From the NCBI GenBank assembly GCA_017535785.1, contig JAFXTN010000008.1, forward strand, positions 124,001 through 188,000: 64,000 bases of DNA, read 5' to 3'. The notes under the pieces are model-generated. The model ran no database searches. It was not told where the DNA came from and saw nothing but the letters and a program-made list of their open reading frames with translations. A program made the position numbers and the translations under genes. Positions 18,221-25,267 of the stretch are shown piece by piece (positions within the stretch are counted from its first letter, which is position 1; each line of letters starts with the position of its first letter). The stretch is from Butyrivibrio sp. Its GTDB lineage: Bacteria; Bacillota; Clostridia; Lachnospirales; Lachnospiraceae.

Positions 18221-19492
18221 ATGGAACTTAAACCTTTTGAGAAAAAAATATATCTTTCATCACCCACAATGCATGGCGATGAGCTCAAATACATGCAGGA
18301 GGCCTATGAGACCAACTGGATGTCCACTGTCGGCGCCAATCTGAACGAGATAGAGAAAAATGTCTGCGAAAAGATCGGATGCACCGATGCGGTTGCTCTG
18401 TCATCAGGAACAGCAGCGCTTCATCTTGCTATAAAGCTTGCGGGCGAAAGACTCTACGGACAGCCCAAGGTTGGACACGGAGTTCTTGAAGGTAAAAAAG
18501 TATTCTGCTCAGATATGACATTTGATGCTACGGTCAATCCCGTTGCGTACGAAGGCGGAGAGGCAGTTTATATCGACACTGAGGCTGATACTTGGAATAT
18601 GTGTCCCAAGGCTCTTGCCAAGGCATTTGAGATATATCCCGATGTAAAGCTTGTAGTTGTGGCACACCTCTACGGTACTCCCGGCAAAGTCGACGAGATC
18701 AAGAAGGTCTGCGATGAGCACGGCGCTCTTATAGTTGAGGATGCGGCAGAATCATTCGGTGCAACCTATAAGGGAAAACAGACAGGACTATTCGGAGATT
18801 ACAGCATAATCTCTTTTAACGGAAATAAGATAATAACAGGCTCCGCAGGCGGAATGTTCCTTGCTCATTCCAAAGAGGACGCCGATAAGGTAAGAAAGTG
18901 GTCGACACAGGCCAGAGAGGATGCGCCTTGGTACCAGCACGAAGAACTCGGCTACAACTACCGCACGAGTAACGTCATCGCAGGTGTTGTAAGAGGACAG
19001 CTCCCTCATCTTGAGGAGCATATCGCTCAGAAGAAGGCTATTTACGAAAGATACAAGGAAGGCTTCAAAGATCTTCCTGTGAAGATGAATCCATATGATG
19101 AAAAGAGCTCAGAGCCCAATTTCTGGCTCTCATGCCTTATCATCGATAAAGATGCAATGTGTAAGCAGGTTCGCGGCGAGCAGGATGTTCTCTACATCAG
19201 TGAGCCCGGAAAGACCTGCCCCACAGAGATCCTTGATGCTATAGCGGCACTCAACGCAGAGGGACGCCCAATTTGGAAGCCTATGCACATGCAGCCGATC
19301 TACAGAATGAATGCATTTGTAACGGTTCACGGAAGCGGACGAGCAAGAAGTAACGCCTATATCAAGGAGACCGGCATGGTCGATATCGGCGCGGACATCT
19401 TTGAAAGAGGCCTTTGCCTTCCAAGTGACAACAAGATGACACCCGAGCAGCAGGATGTGATTATCGAAGCAGTTAAAAAGTGCTTTGAATAA
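18221..19492 (+). CDS. UDP-4-amino sugar aminotransferase, PglE-like (DegT/DnrJ/EryC1/StrS)
   Basis: This PLP enzyme would aminate the 4-keto sugar made by the preceding dehydratase, giving a UDP-4-amino-4,6-dideoxy-HexNAc (bacillosamine precursor). Motifs are IYLSSPTMHGDE at the start, ALSSGTAALHLA for PLP phosphate binding, VEDAAESFGA, and the Schiff-base lysine in FNGNKIITGSAGG at about residue 203. Close PglE relatives have the same NGNK lysine context. The length of 423 residues is slightly above the usual ~390. No PglD-type hexapeptide acetyltransferase is visible nearby, so N-acetylation may be done by the GNAT enzyme at 10432 or not at all. Confidence 0.88.
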   Translation: MELKPFEKKIYLSSPTMHGDELKYMQEAYETNWMSTVGANLNEIEKNVCEKIGCTDAVALSSGTAALHLAIKLAGERLYGQPKVGHGVLEGKKVFCSDMTFDATVNPVAYEGGEAVYIDTEADTWNMCPKALAKAFEIYPDVKLVVVAHLYGTPGKVDEIKKVCDEHGALIVEDAAESFGATYKGKQTGLFGDYSIISFNGNKIITGSAGGMFLAHSKEDADKVRKWSTQAREDAPWYQHEELGYNYRTSNVIAGVVRGQLPHLEEHIAQKKAIYERYKEGFKDLPVKMNPYDEKSSEPNFWLSCLIIDKDAMCKQVRGEQDVLYISEPGKTCPTEILDAIAALNAEGRPIWKPMHMQPIYRMNAFVTVHGSGRARSNAYIKETGMVDIGADIFERGLCLPSDNKMTPEQQDVIIEAVKKCFE

Positions 19493-19524
19493 TAAAAAAT
19501 ACACAGGACAAAGGAGAGAGTAAC

Positions 19525-19929
19525 ATGTTTATAGTATGGGGTACTGACACCAAAAGGAAGGATTATTCGTCGATCGGACCGGTAATATGTCCAAACTGCG
19601 GAAGCTACGGAAGATACAATGTCTTTAAGACGTACAGAGTTTTGACCTTCTTTTTCTTTATTCCCACATTCAGATGGGGAACACAGTTTTTTGCAGAGTC
19701 AACTTGCTGCGGAGCGCTGTATGCACTTGATAAGGAGATCGGAAAGACTATAGCAAGCGGATCACCCGTTGAGATCAAACCTGAGCATCTGACTCTTATA
19801 AGAGGTGGTGCTGTTCAGCAGGCACAGCCTGTACAGCAGGTTGAAACCAAGACCTGCGGTAATTGTGGCGCACAGATGAGCACAGACAGCCTTTTCTGCT
19901 CAAACTGCGGAACTAAATTTGAATCATAA
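19525..19929 (+). CDS. Zinc-ribbon domain protein with two CxxC pairs
   Basis: This 134-residue protein has an N-terminal zinc-ribbon (CPNCG, then a hydrophobic FFFFIPTFRWGTQFF, then the TCCG pair) and a second, C-terminal ribbon (CGNCG ... CSNCG). The hydrophobic stretch between the first two cysteine pairs is common to a family of small zinc-ribbon proteins in Firmicutes whose function is unknown to me. A linker rich in Gln and Val joins the two halves. It is the first gene of a cassette that does not look like glycan biosynthesis and is placed between the PglE-like and PglC-like genes. A strong AAAGGAGAGAG site precedes the ATG, and a terminator-like hairpin follows. Confidence 0.75.
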   Translation: MFIVWGTDTKRKDYSSIGPVICPNCGSYGRYNVFKTYRVLTFFFFIPTFRWGTQFFAESTCCGALYALDKEIGKTIASGSPVEIKPEHLTLIRGGAVQQAQPVQQVETKTCGNCGAQMSTDSLFCSNCGTKFES

Positions 19930-19951
19930 CGATCGGTCATAGATCAAGAGA

Positions 19952-19987
19952 AAAGAGCAATCGGCTTAATGTCGGTTGCTCTTTAAA
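19952..19987 (+). terminator. Probable rho-independent terminator after the zinc-ribbon gene
   Basis: The 10-base arm AGAGCAATCG (19954-19963) pairs with CGGTTGCTCT (19973-19982) with one G-U pair and a 9-base loop, and the stem extends by A-T pairs into TTT. The T-tract is short, so termination may be partial. It lies 24 bases after the zinc-ribbon stop and just before the lipoprotein ribosome site, where it would reduce read-through into the cassette. Confidence 0.55.
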
Positions 19988-20005
19988 TATAAAAAGGAGA
20001 AAAGT

Positions 20006-20401
20006 ATGAAAAAAGCGACATTGATAGTTTTGGCGATATGTCTTTTGACATGTGTGCTATTTGGATGCGGATCAAAGACGTTCACGGGAAAAGAGCTGAC
20101 TATGGAGGTTAATGATTGGGGCGATACGATAGATTCGGGACGTGAATACACTTTAAGTTATACAGAGCTGAAAGCCGGAGACGAAGTATACAGCGGATAC
20201 GGAACAATCACGATCAGATCCGTAAATGAAGACAGGATAGTTCTTTCGATCAAGGACGGAAACTACGCTTTGAGTGATGGAATTGTGGTCGACCATGGGG
20301 ATAAACCGCTAAAAAAGCTTACGGTAAATGACGGCGATACGGTGAAGATAGCTTCCCAGACGATGTCAGCAGGAACGTCGATATATATCACTTTTAAGTG
20401 A
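20006..20401 (+). CDS. Small lipoprotein of unknown function
   Basis: The start is set by AAAGGAGAAA just upstream; an earlier ATG 30 bases before has no such site. The 131-residue product begins with a lipoprotein signal (MKKATLIVL..., lipobox LFGC with the acylated cysteine at residue 21). The mature part of ~110 residues is beta-rich, with alternating hydrophobic residues, and has no motif I recognise. It should be anchored to the outer face of the membrane. Its placement in a glycan operon, between a terminator and a new promoter, suggests an inserted gene and gives no clue to substrate. Confidence 0.75.
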   Translation: MKKATLIVLAICLLTCVLFGCGSKTFTGKELTMEVNDWGDTIDSGREYTLSYTELKAGDEVYSGYGTITIRSVNEDRIVLSIKDGNYALSDGIVVDHGDKPLKKLTVNDGDTVKIASQTMSAGTSIYITFK

Positions 20402-20411
20402 GAATTTTGCT

Positions 20412-20439
20412 TTGACGGAAAAAGAGACTGCGGTATAAT
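20412..20439 (+). promoter_or_regulatory. Sigma-A-type promoter inside the glycan array
   Basis: The -35 box TTGACG (20412-20417) and a perfect -10 TATAAT (20434-20439) are separated by 16 bases, directly after the lipoprotein stop. It would give a leader of about 120 nt ahead of the ATPase gene at 20566, and could also drive the PglC-like gene and everything after it. This is the best promoter match within the first 44 kb. Confidence 0.75.
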
Positions 20440-20450
20440 GTTTTTAGACA

Positions 20451-20530
20451 TATAAAAGGATATAAAAGAATATATAAAGATATAAAGAGATATAAAAGAT
20501 TTATCGAAGATATAAAGACATATAAAAACT
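20451..20530 (+). repeat. Eight tandem ~10-base repeats, consensus TATAAAAGAN
   Basis: Eight successive 10-base units start at 20451, 20461, 20471 and so on to 20521. Seven carry a TATAAA or TATATAAA core, and one (20501) is degenerate (TTATCGAAGA). The period is exactly 10 bases, close to one DNA helical turn. They fill most of the untranslated leader between the promoter at 20412 and the ATPase start. A short imperfect hairpin (ACTAAC ... GTTAGT, 20527-20553) lies between the repeats and the ribosome site. Confidence 0.8.
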
Positions 20531-20565
20531 AACGTTGAAACAAAGTGTTAGTATGGAGAACTACT

Positions 20566-21606
20566 ATGCAGAATCCTTTTTCCATTTCCTTTGGAACACT
20601 ACCAACTCAATATATTTCAAGACTTACACAGACCAATCAGATACTTGATACTTTCCGCGCAGAGAATCCGTCCAGTCACGTATATATGATCACGGGTATC
20701 AGAGGCGCCGGCAAGACAGTTATGATGACTGACATATCGGAGAAACTTCGCAAGGACAAGAAATGGATCGTTGTGGAGATAAGCCCCGAGAGGGATATGC
20801 TTGAGAATTTGGCGGCTACACTCTATGCCATACCGGAGCTTCACACTCTTTTTCTAAAAGCAAAGCTTGATTTCTCGGCTTTGGGACTTGGGGTGTCTAT
20901 CGAAAATGCCGCGCCCGTAACAGATGTTGAGGTGGCAGTCAGCAAGATGCTTGAACATATCACGAAAGCAGGCAAAAGACTCCTTGTCACAGTGGATGAA
21001 GTTACCAACAATCCCAATGTAAAAGTATTTGCCGCAGCTTTCCAGATTTATTTAAGGCGCAATTTTTCTGTGTTCCTTATCATGACGGGACTGTATGATA
21101 ATCTCTATAATCTTCAGAATGAGAAGACTCTTACCTTCCTTTACAGGGCACCGAAAATCATACTTGACCCGCTGAATTATACAGCAATAGTCTCACATTA
21201 TAAGAAAACATTTGGTATTGATAATGCCAAAGCTGAGTACATGGCAAAGCTCACCAAGGGTTACTCATTTGCCTTCCAAGTGCTCGGTTATCTCTTGTGG
21301 GAGAACAAGGGCAAAGAGATAGATGATATTCTTCCTGAGTATGATCAGTATCTAGATGAGTATATTTATGATAAAATATGGGCTGAAATGTCAGATACGG
21401 ACAAGAAAGTTGTGAGCTATCTGGCGATCAGTGAAGAGACCGGAGTCAGCAAGATAAGAGAGCAGCTTGGAATGACGACGCCACAGTTTTCTGTGTACAG
21501 AGACAGGCTCAAGAGAAAAGGCGTTATCAGCACGGCGCAGTACGGTTATATTTCACTTCTTTTACCGAGATTTGATGAGTATGTGAGGATGCATTCGGAT
21601 GTCTAA
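20566..21606 (+). CDS. P-loop ATPase with C-terminal winged-helix-like domain
   Basis: The start is set by TGGAGAA (20554-20560); an in-frame GTG at 20545 has no site. The 346-residue protein has Walker A ITGIRGAGKT (~residues 44-53), a Walker-B-like LLVTVDEV (~141-148) and a lid region after it, matching the ORC/STAND-like AAA ATPases (COG1672 group). The last ~80 residues (DTDKKVVSYLAI onward, with SKIREQLG and RDRLKRKGVI) look like a winged helix. This suggests a DNA-binding or signalling ATPase. It could regulate the surrounding genes or belong to an unrelated cassette. The 3' end overlaps the PglC-like start by 8 bases. Confidence 0.75.
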   Translation: MQNPFSISFGTLPTQYISRLTQTNQILDTFRAENPSSHVYMITGIRGAGKTVMMTDISEKLRKDKKWIVVEISPERDMLENLAATLYAIPELHTLFLKAKLDFSALGLGVSIENAAPVTDVEVAVSKMLEHITKAGKRLLVTVDEVTNNPNVKVFAAAFQIYLRRNFSVFLIMTGLYDNLYNLQNEKTLTFLYRAPKIILDPLNYTAIVSHYKKTFGIDNAKAEYMAKLTKGYSFAFQVLGYLLWENKGKEIDDILPEYDQYLDEYIYDKIWAEMSDTDKKVVSYLAISEETGVSKIREQLGMTTPQFSVYRDRLKRKGVISTAQYGYISLLLPRFDEYVRMHSDV

Positions 21607-22237
21607 TTCATTTTATTCCAAATACGTCAAAAGATTCTTTGATATCGTGTTATCTCTTTTGATCATTGTAGTTTTTTGCTGGCTTTACGCGATCGTAGCG
21701 ATCCTGGTCAGGGTCAAGCTTGGAAGTCCGGTGCTTTTTAAGCAGGCGCGCCCCGGCAAGGATGAGAAGATCTTCAACATGTACAAGTTCAGGACCATGA
21801 CAGACGAAAGAGATGAGAACGGCGAGCTTCTTCCGGATGAGATAAGGCTCACCAAATTCGGAGCATTTCTTAGAAGATCGAGCCTTGATGAGCTACCTGA
21901 GTTTTTCAACATCCTAAAGGGAGATATGTCTTTCATAGGACCAAGACCACTTCTTGTAAAGTATCTTCCGTACTACAATGAGAGGGAACGTCTTCGCCAC
22001 AGCATAAGACCCGGCCTTACCGGATGGGCACAGGCTCACGGCAGGAACGCCATCTCCTGGGAAAAGAAATTTGAATACGATGTCTGGTATGTGGAACACA
22101 TGTCGTTCATCACAGACATTAGGGTTATAATAGATACCGTAAAGGCAGTACTTCACAGCGAAGGAGTCGCTTTAAACGCATTGGAGGATTTTGATGAATA
22201 CAGGAAACATCAAACCCACACCGATACACAAACTTGA
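21599..22237 (+). CDS. Initiating phosphoglycosyl transferase, PglC/bacterial sugar transferase family
   Basis: This small monotopic transferase would move a sugar-1-phosphate (probably a bacillosamine-type sugar) from UDP to undecaprenyl phosphate and so start a lipid-linked glycan. An N-terminal hydrophobic re-entrant helix (~residues 10-35) is followed by MYKFRTM, the catalytic DE pair in SLDELPEFFNILKGDMSFIG, then GPRPLL and RPGLTGWAQ. At 212 residues it has the minimal PglC size. The last ~15 codons overlap the next gene and form a Thr/Gln-rich tail (KHQTHTDTQT). It is the only priming transferase in the window. Confidence 0.92.
   Translation: MSNSFYSKYVKRFFDIVLSLLIIVVFCWLYAIVAILVRVKLGSPVLFKQARPGKDEKIFNMYKFRTMTDERDENGELLPDEIRLTKFGAFLRRSSLDELPEFFNILKGDMSFIGPRPLLVKYLPYYNERERLRHSIRPGLTGWAQAHGRNAISWEKKFEYDVWYVEHMSFITDIRVIIDTVKAVLHSEGVALNALEDFDEYRKHQTHTDTQT
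22183..22187 (+). promoter_or_regulatory. Ribosome site GGAGG that fixes an unusual 44-base gene overlap
   Basis: A perfect GGAGG ends 6 bases before the ATG at 22194. It makes that ATG the start of the PLP enzyme even though the PglC-like frame runs on to 22237. The in-frame TTG at 22191 is too close to be used. Confidence 0.8.
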
Positions 22238-23138
22238 TGATAACGAGCTTTCTTTCCTTTATGCCAAAAGAGAGGACATGATCCCATACTCTTTTGGCGG
22301 CAACAAGGCGAGAAAAGCTCTGTTGTTTTTTGAAGAGATAGACAAAATCGGCGCTGACGTTGTCGTAACATACGGAAGCAGCCATTCCAATCACTGCAGA
22401 GTTGTAGCCAATATGGCCGCTGAGCGTAACATACCATGCGTTATTATTGGACCCGACGAAGTAAGCGACACGACCTACAACAGCGTTCTTATGAAGCTGT
22501 TCGGAGCCAAGATAATCACGGTTCCTGTCGAGAAGGTCCACGACACCATAGAGGCAGAGCTTGAGAAGCTTCGAAGCGAAGGACACAATCCCTACTTCAT
22601 ACAGGGCGGAGGCCACGGCAACATAGGCACAGAGGCTTACGTCAGATGCTACAGAGAGATCAAGGCCTTCGAGCAGGAAGAAAACATACATTTCGACTAT
22701 ATCTTTTTTGCCTCAGGAACAGGAACAACTCATGCGGGCCTGGTATGTGGACAGATCCTTGATAAGGACGAAAGAGAGATTGTTGGGATCAGCATTGCCA
22801 GGAAGAACCCAAGAGGCCGAGATGTGGTTGTCGACAGTATCTGCGAGTATCTTGATGAGAAAGCTCCCGGATACGATAAGGCCGAGGTTGAGAAGAAGAC
22901 CATTTTCCTTGATGATTACACGGGCGATGGCTACGGCAAGGACAGCAGGGATATTGAGGATACTATCAAGGACGCCATGATCCGTTTCGGAATGCCGCTG
23001 GATGGCACCTACACAGGCAAGGCTTTTTGTGGAATGATGGACTACGTCAGGAAGAACAACCTACAGGATAAGAAGATTCTTTTTATCCATACGGGCGGAA
23101 CGCCCCTGTTCTTTGATTTCCTGGGACAGGCCAGATAA
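22194..23138 (+). CDS. ACC deaminase/D-cysteine desulfhydrase-like PLP enzyme
   Basis: This 314-residue PLP enzyme belongs to the fold-type II (tryptophan synthase beta) group. The lysine context YSFGGNKARKA (~residues 32-42) matches the Schiff-base lysine of ACC deaminase and D-cysteine desulfhydrase, and GSSHSNHCRVVA (substrate/carboxylate loop) and SGTGTTHAGL (PLP phosphate loop) are present. Family members act on small D- or cyclic amino acids. Its place between a priming transferase and an ATP-grasp ligase is not where a catabolic enzyme would normally be, so it may prepare an amino-acid substituent. It overlaps the PglC-like gene by 44 bases. Confidence 0.82.
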   Translation: MNTGNIKPTPIHKLDDNELSFLYAKREDMIPYSFGGNKARKALLFFEEIDKIGADVVVTYGSSHSNHCRVVANMAAERNIPCVIIGPDEVSDTTYNSVLMKLFGAKIITVPVEKVHDTIEAELEKLRSEGHNPYFIQGGGHGNIGTEAYVRCYREIKAFEQEENIHFDYIFFASGTGTTHAGLVCGQILDKDEREIVGISIARKNPRGRDVVVDSICEYLDEKAPGYDKAEVEKKTIFLDDYTGDGYGKDSRDIEDTIKDAMIRFGMPLDGTYTGKAFCGMMDYVRKNNLQDKKILFIHTGGTPLFFDFLGQAR

Positions 23139-23164
23139 ATACAAAACCACTAATGGAGAACATG

Positions 23165-24139
23165 ATGAATATATTGGTTTTAAGCGCAGGAACAAGAGAT
23201 AAAGTTGTCAGATATTTTAAGGAGACATTAAAGGGCAAGGGAAACGTGATCGCGACCGATTGCAGTAACCTCGCGCCCGCGATATACGACGCTGACAAGG
23301 CATACATTGTTCCAAGGATCGATGCGCCCGATTACATCGACAGGGTCATCGAGATATGTAAAAAAGAAAAAATAGACGGAGTCTTTTCACTTATAGACCC
23401 TGAGCTTTCGCTCATAGCTAAAGAGCGAGCGAGGTTTGAAGAAGTTGGGACCAAGGTCATCGTTTCGGACTACGACCTTTGCGAGATGAGCCTGGATAAG
23501 TATGCTATGTATAAGTTCCTTACGGAAAAGGGCATTGCAACAGGCAAGTGCTACATCGATAAGGATAGCTTTTACAAGGCAAAGGCAGCAGGCGAGATCG
23601 CTTATCCCGTATTCGTTAAGCCTAGGCTCGGAAGTGCCAGCCTTAATATAAACATGGTAAATACCGACGAGGAGATAAATACGCTCTTTGATATTTACGA
23701 CGATCTTATGATCCAAGAATATATGAAGGGTCAGGAGTACGGCGCAGATATTTATATCGATATGATCTCAGGAAAGTGCGTTTCGATATTCCTTAAGAAA
23801 AAGATCAAGATGAGAGCCGGCGAGACCGACAAATCCGTTTCGGTAAAGGATCCTCAGCTTTTTGATAAGCTTGCGGAATTTGCCGAGGAGAGCGGCTATA
23901 GAGGAATGATCGACGCAGATCTGTTCCTCGATAACGGAAAGTGGTATCTGTCCGAGATCAATCCAAGATTCGGCGGAGGTTATCCTCACGCATACGAGTG
24001 CGGCGTCAACTTCCCGCAGTATGTAATAAATAACCTTGAGGGAAAAGAAAATGCTCCTTCGATAGGAGATTACAAAGAAGGCATCTACATGATGAAATAC
24101 AACGATCTGTTGGTGCTTCCGGAGAGTGAGCTTATCTGA
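23165..24139 (+). CDS. ATP-grasp ligase (carbamoyl-phosphate-synthase-like)
   Basis: The start ATG at 23165 is preceded by GGAG with 6 bases of spacing; the earlier in-frame ATG at 23153 overlaps that site. The 324-residue protein has an N-terminal Rossmann-like domain (NILVLSAGTRDKVV), the ATP-grasp lysine region (YPVFVKPRLGSASLNI, ~residues 148-163), the hinge MIQEYMKGQEYGAD, and the metal-binding end EINPRFGGGYPHAY. ATP-grasp enzymes join a carboxylate to an amine or thiol through an acyl phosphate. Here it could attach an amino acid or acid to the 4-amino sugar made by the PglF/PglE pair. This is an inference from its neighbours. Confidence 0.82.
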   Translation: MNILVLSAGTRDKVVRYFKETLKGKGNVIATDCSNLAPAIYDADKAYIVPRIDAPDYIDRVIEICKKEKIDGVFSLIDPELSLIAKERARFEEVGTKVIVSDYDLCEMSLDKYAMYKFLTEKGIATGKCYIDKDSFYKAKAAGEIAYPVFVKPRLGSASLNINMVNTDEEINTLFDIYDDLMIQEYMKGQEYGADIYIDMISGKCVSIFLKKKIKMRAGETDKSVSVKDPQLFDKLAEFAEESGYRGMIDADLFLDNGKWYLSEINPRFGGGYPHAYECGVNFPQYVINNLEGKENAPSIGDYKEGIYMMKYNDLLVLPESELI

Positions 24140-24140
24140 T

Positions 24141-25241
24141 ATGAAAAAAGCACTTATATTGGCAAATTCATCAAGCGGACTCTACGACTTTAGAAACGAG
24201 CTGCTGCTCGGGCTCATGGATGAAGACTTTGAGGTTGTGGTAAGTCTTCCCGATGACCTCAAGAACAAAGAGCTAAACGACGAGGGCTGCAGAACGGTCC
24301 ACACAGACATAAACAGGCGCGGAGTCAATCCCGTACAGGACCTGGGACTTCTTTTTTCTTATATCAAATTAATAAAAAAAGAAAAGCCGAGCGTGGTCAT
24401 CACATATACCATAAAGCCCAATATATACGGCGGATTTGCGTGCAGACTCCTTGGAGTTCCGTACGTATCAACAGTCACGGGGCTCGGAACCACATTTGAA
24501 AGAGGCGGAGTATTGCTAAAGCTCATAGTGTTCATGTATAAGACGGCACTTAAGAAATGCCGCTGTCTCTTTTTCCAGAACAGTCATAACAAAGATGTAT
24601 TCGAAAGCCACGGTATAAAGGCCAAGAAGCACGTCGTTGTAAACGGTTCGGGAGTTAATCTTGATAAGCACAAGAACGAAGACTATCCCGGACACGCAGA
24701 TGACGTTACGAGATTTCTTTATATCGGAAGGATCATGAAGGAAAAGGGAACGGACGAGTATCTCTATGCGGCAAAAGAGCTGCATGAGAAATACGGTGAC
24801 AGAGTTTCTTTTGCTGGAATCGGTTATTTTGACGACGAGTATGAAGAAAAAGTCAGAGAGGCCGAAAAAGAGGGCTATTTTAAGATGATATCTTATCAGC
24901 CCGATATTCACCCTTATATTAAAGAGAGCGATGCGATCGTTCATCCTTCTTATCATGAAGGAATGTCAAACGTCCTTATGGAGGCTTCCGCGACAGGAAG
25001 ACCCGTTATCGCTTCGGATATAAGCGGATGCAGAGAGATCGTTGATAAAGATAAGTCGGGATTCCTGTTTGCACCTAGGGATAAGGAAGCTCTTTTACAT
25101 GCTCTGGACAGATTTATGGGTCTTAGTATGGATGAGCGCAAAGCCATGGGAGAAGCGGCTCGCAGCTATGTTGAGCAGAAGTTTGACAGGAGTAGTATAA
25201 TATTGACGTATATTGAAGAAATAAAAGAGATAATTATTTAA
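24141..25241 (+). CDS. Glycosyltransferase family 4, PglA-like
   Basis: This GT-B transferase is expected to add the second sugar to the PglC-primed lipid. The N-terminus (KKALILANSSSGLYDFRNELL) and TYTIKPNIYGGFACR, then TVTGLGTTF, are typical of the PglA/HexNAc-transferase branch. The donor-binding EGMSNVLMEA (E-x7-E, ~residues 274-283) and IASDISGCREIV follow. The length is 366 residues. I start at ATG 24141, one base after the preceding stop; a GTG at 24126 in the same frame is possible but has no spaced ribosome site. Confidence 0.88.
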   Translation: MKKALILANSSSGLYDFRNELLLGLMDEDFEVVVSLPDDLKNKELNDEGCRTVHTDINRRGVNPVQDLGLLFSYIKLIKKEKPSVVITYTIKPNIYGGFACRLLGVPYVSTVTGLGTTFERGGVLLKLIVFMYKTALKKCRCLFFQNSHNKDVFESHGIKAKKHVVVNGSGVNLDKHKNEDYPGHADDVTRFLYIGRIMKEKGTDEYLYAAKELHEKYGDRVSFAGIGYFDDEYEEKVREAEKEGYFKMISYQPDIHPYIKESDAIVHPSYHEGMSNVLMEASATGRPVIASDISGCREIVDKDKSGFLFAPRDKEALLHALDRFMGLSMDERKAMGEAARSYVEQKFDRSSIILTYIEEIKEIII

Positions 25242-25267
25242 AGATATTATTTTGTGGAGGAATCACA

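Noticed and set aside
20451..20530. Tandem 10-base repeats considered as a CRISPR array
   Set aside because: The units are too short, have no spacers and no cas genes are nearby.
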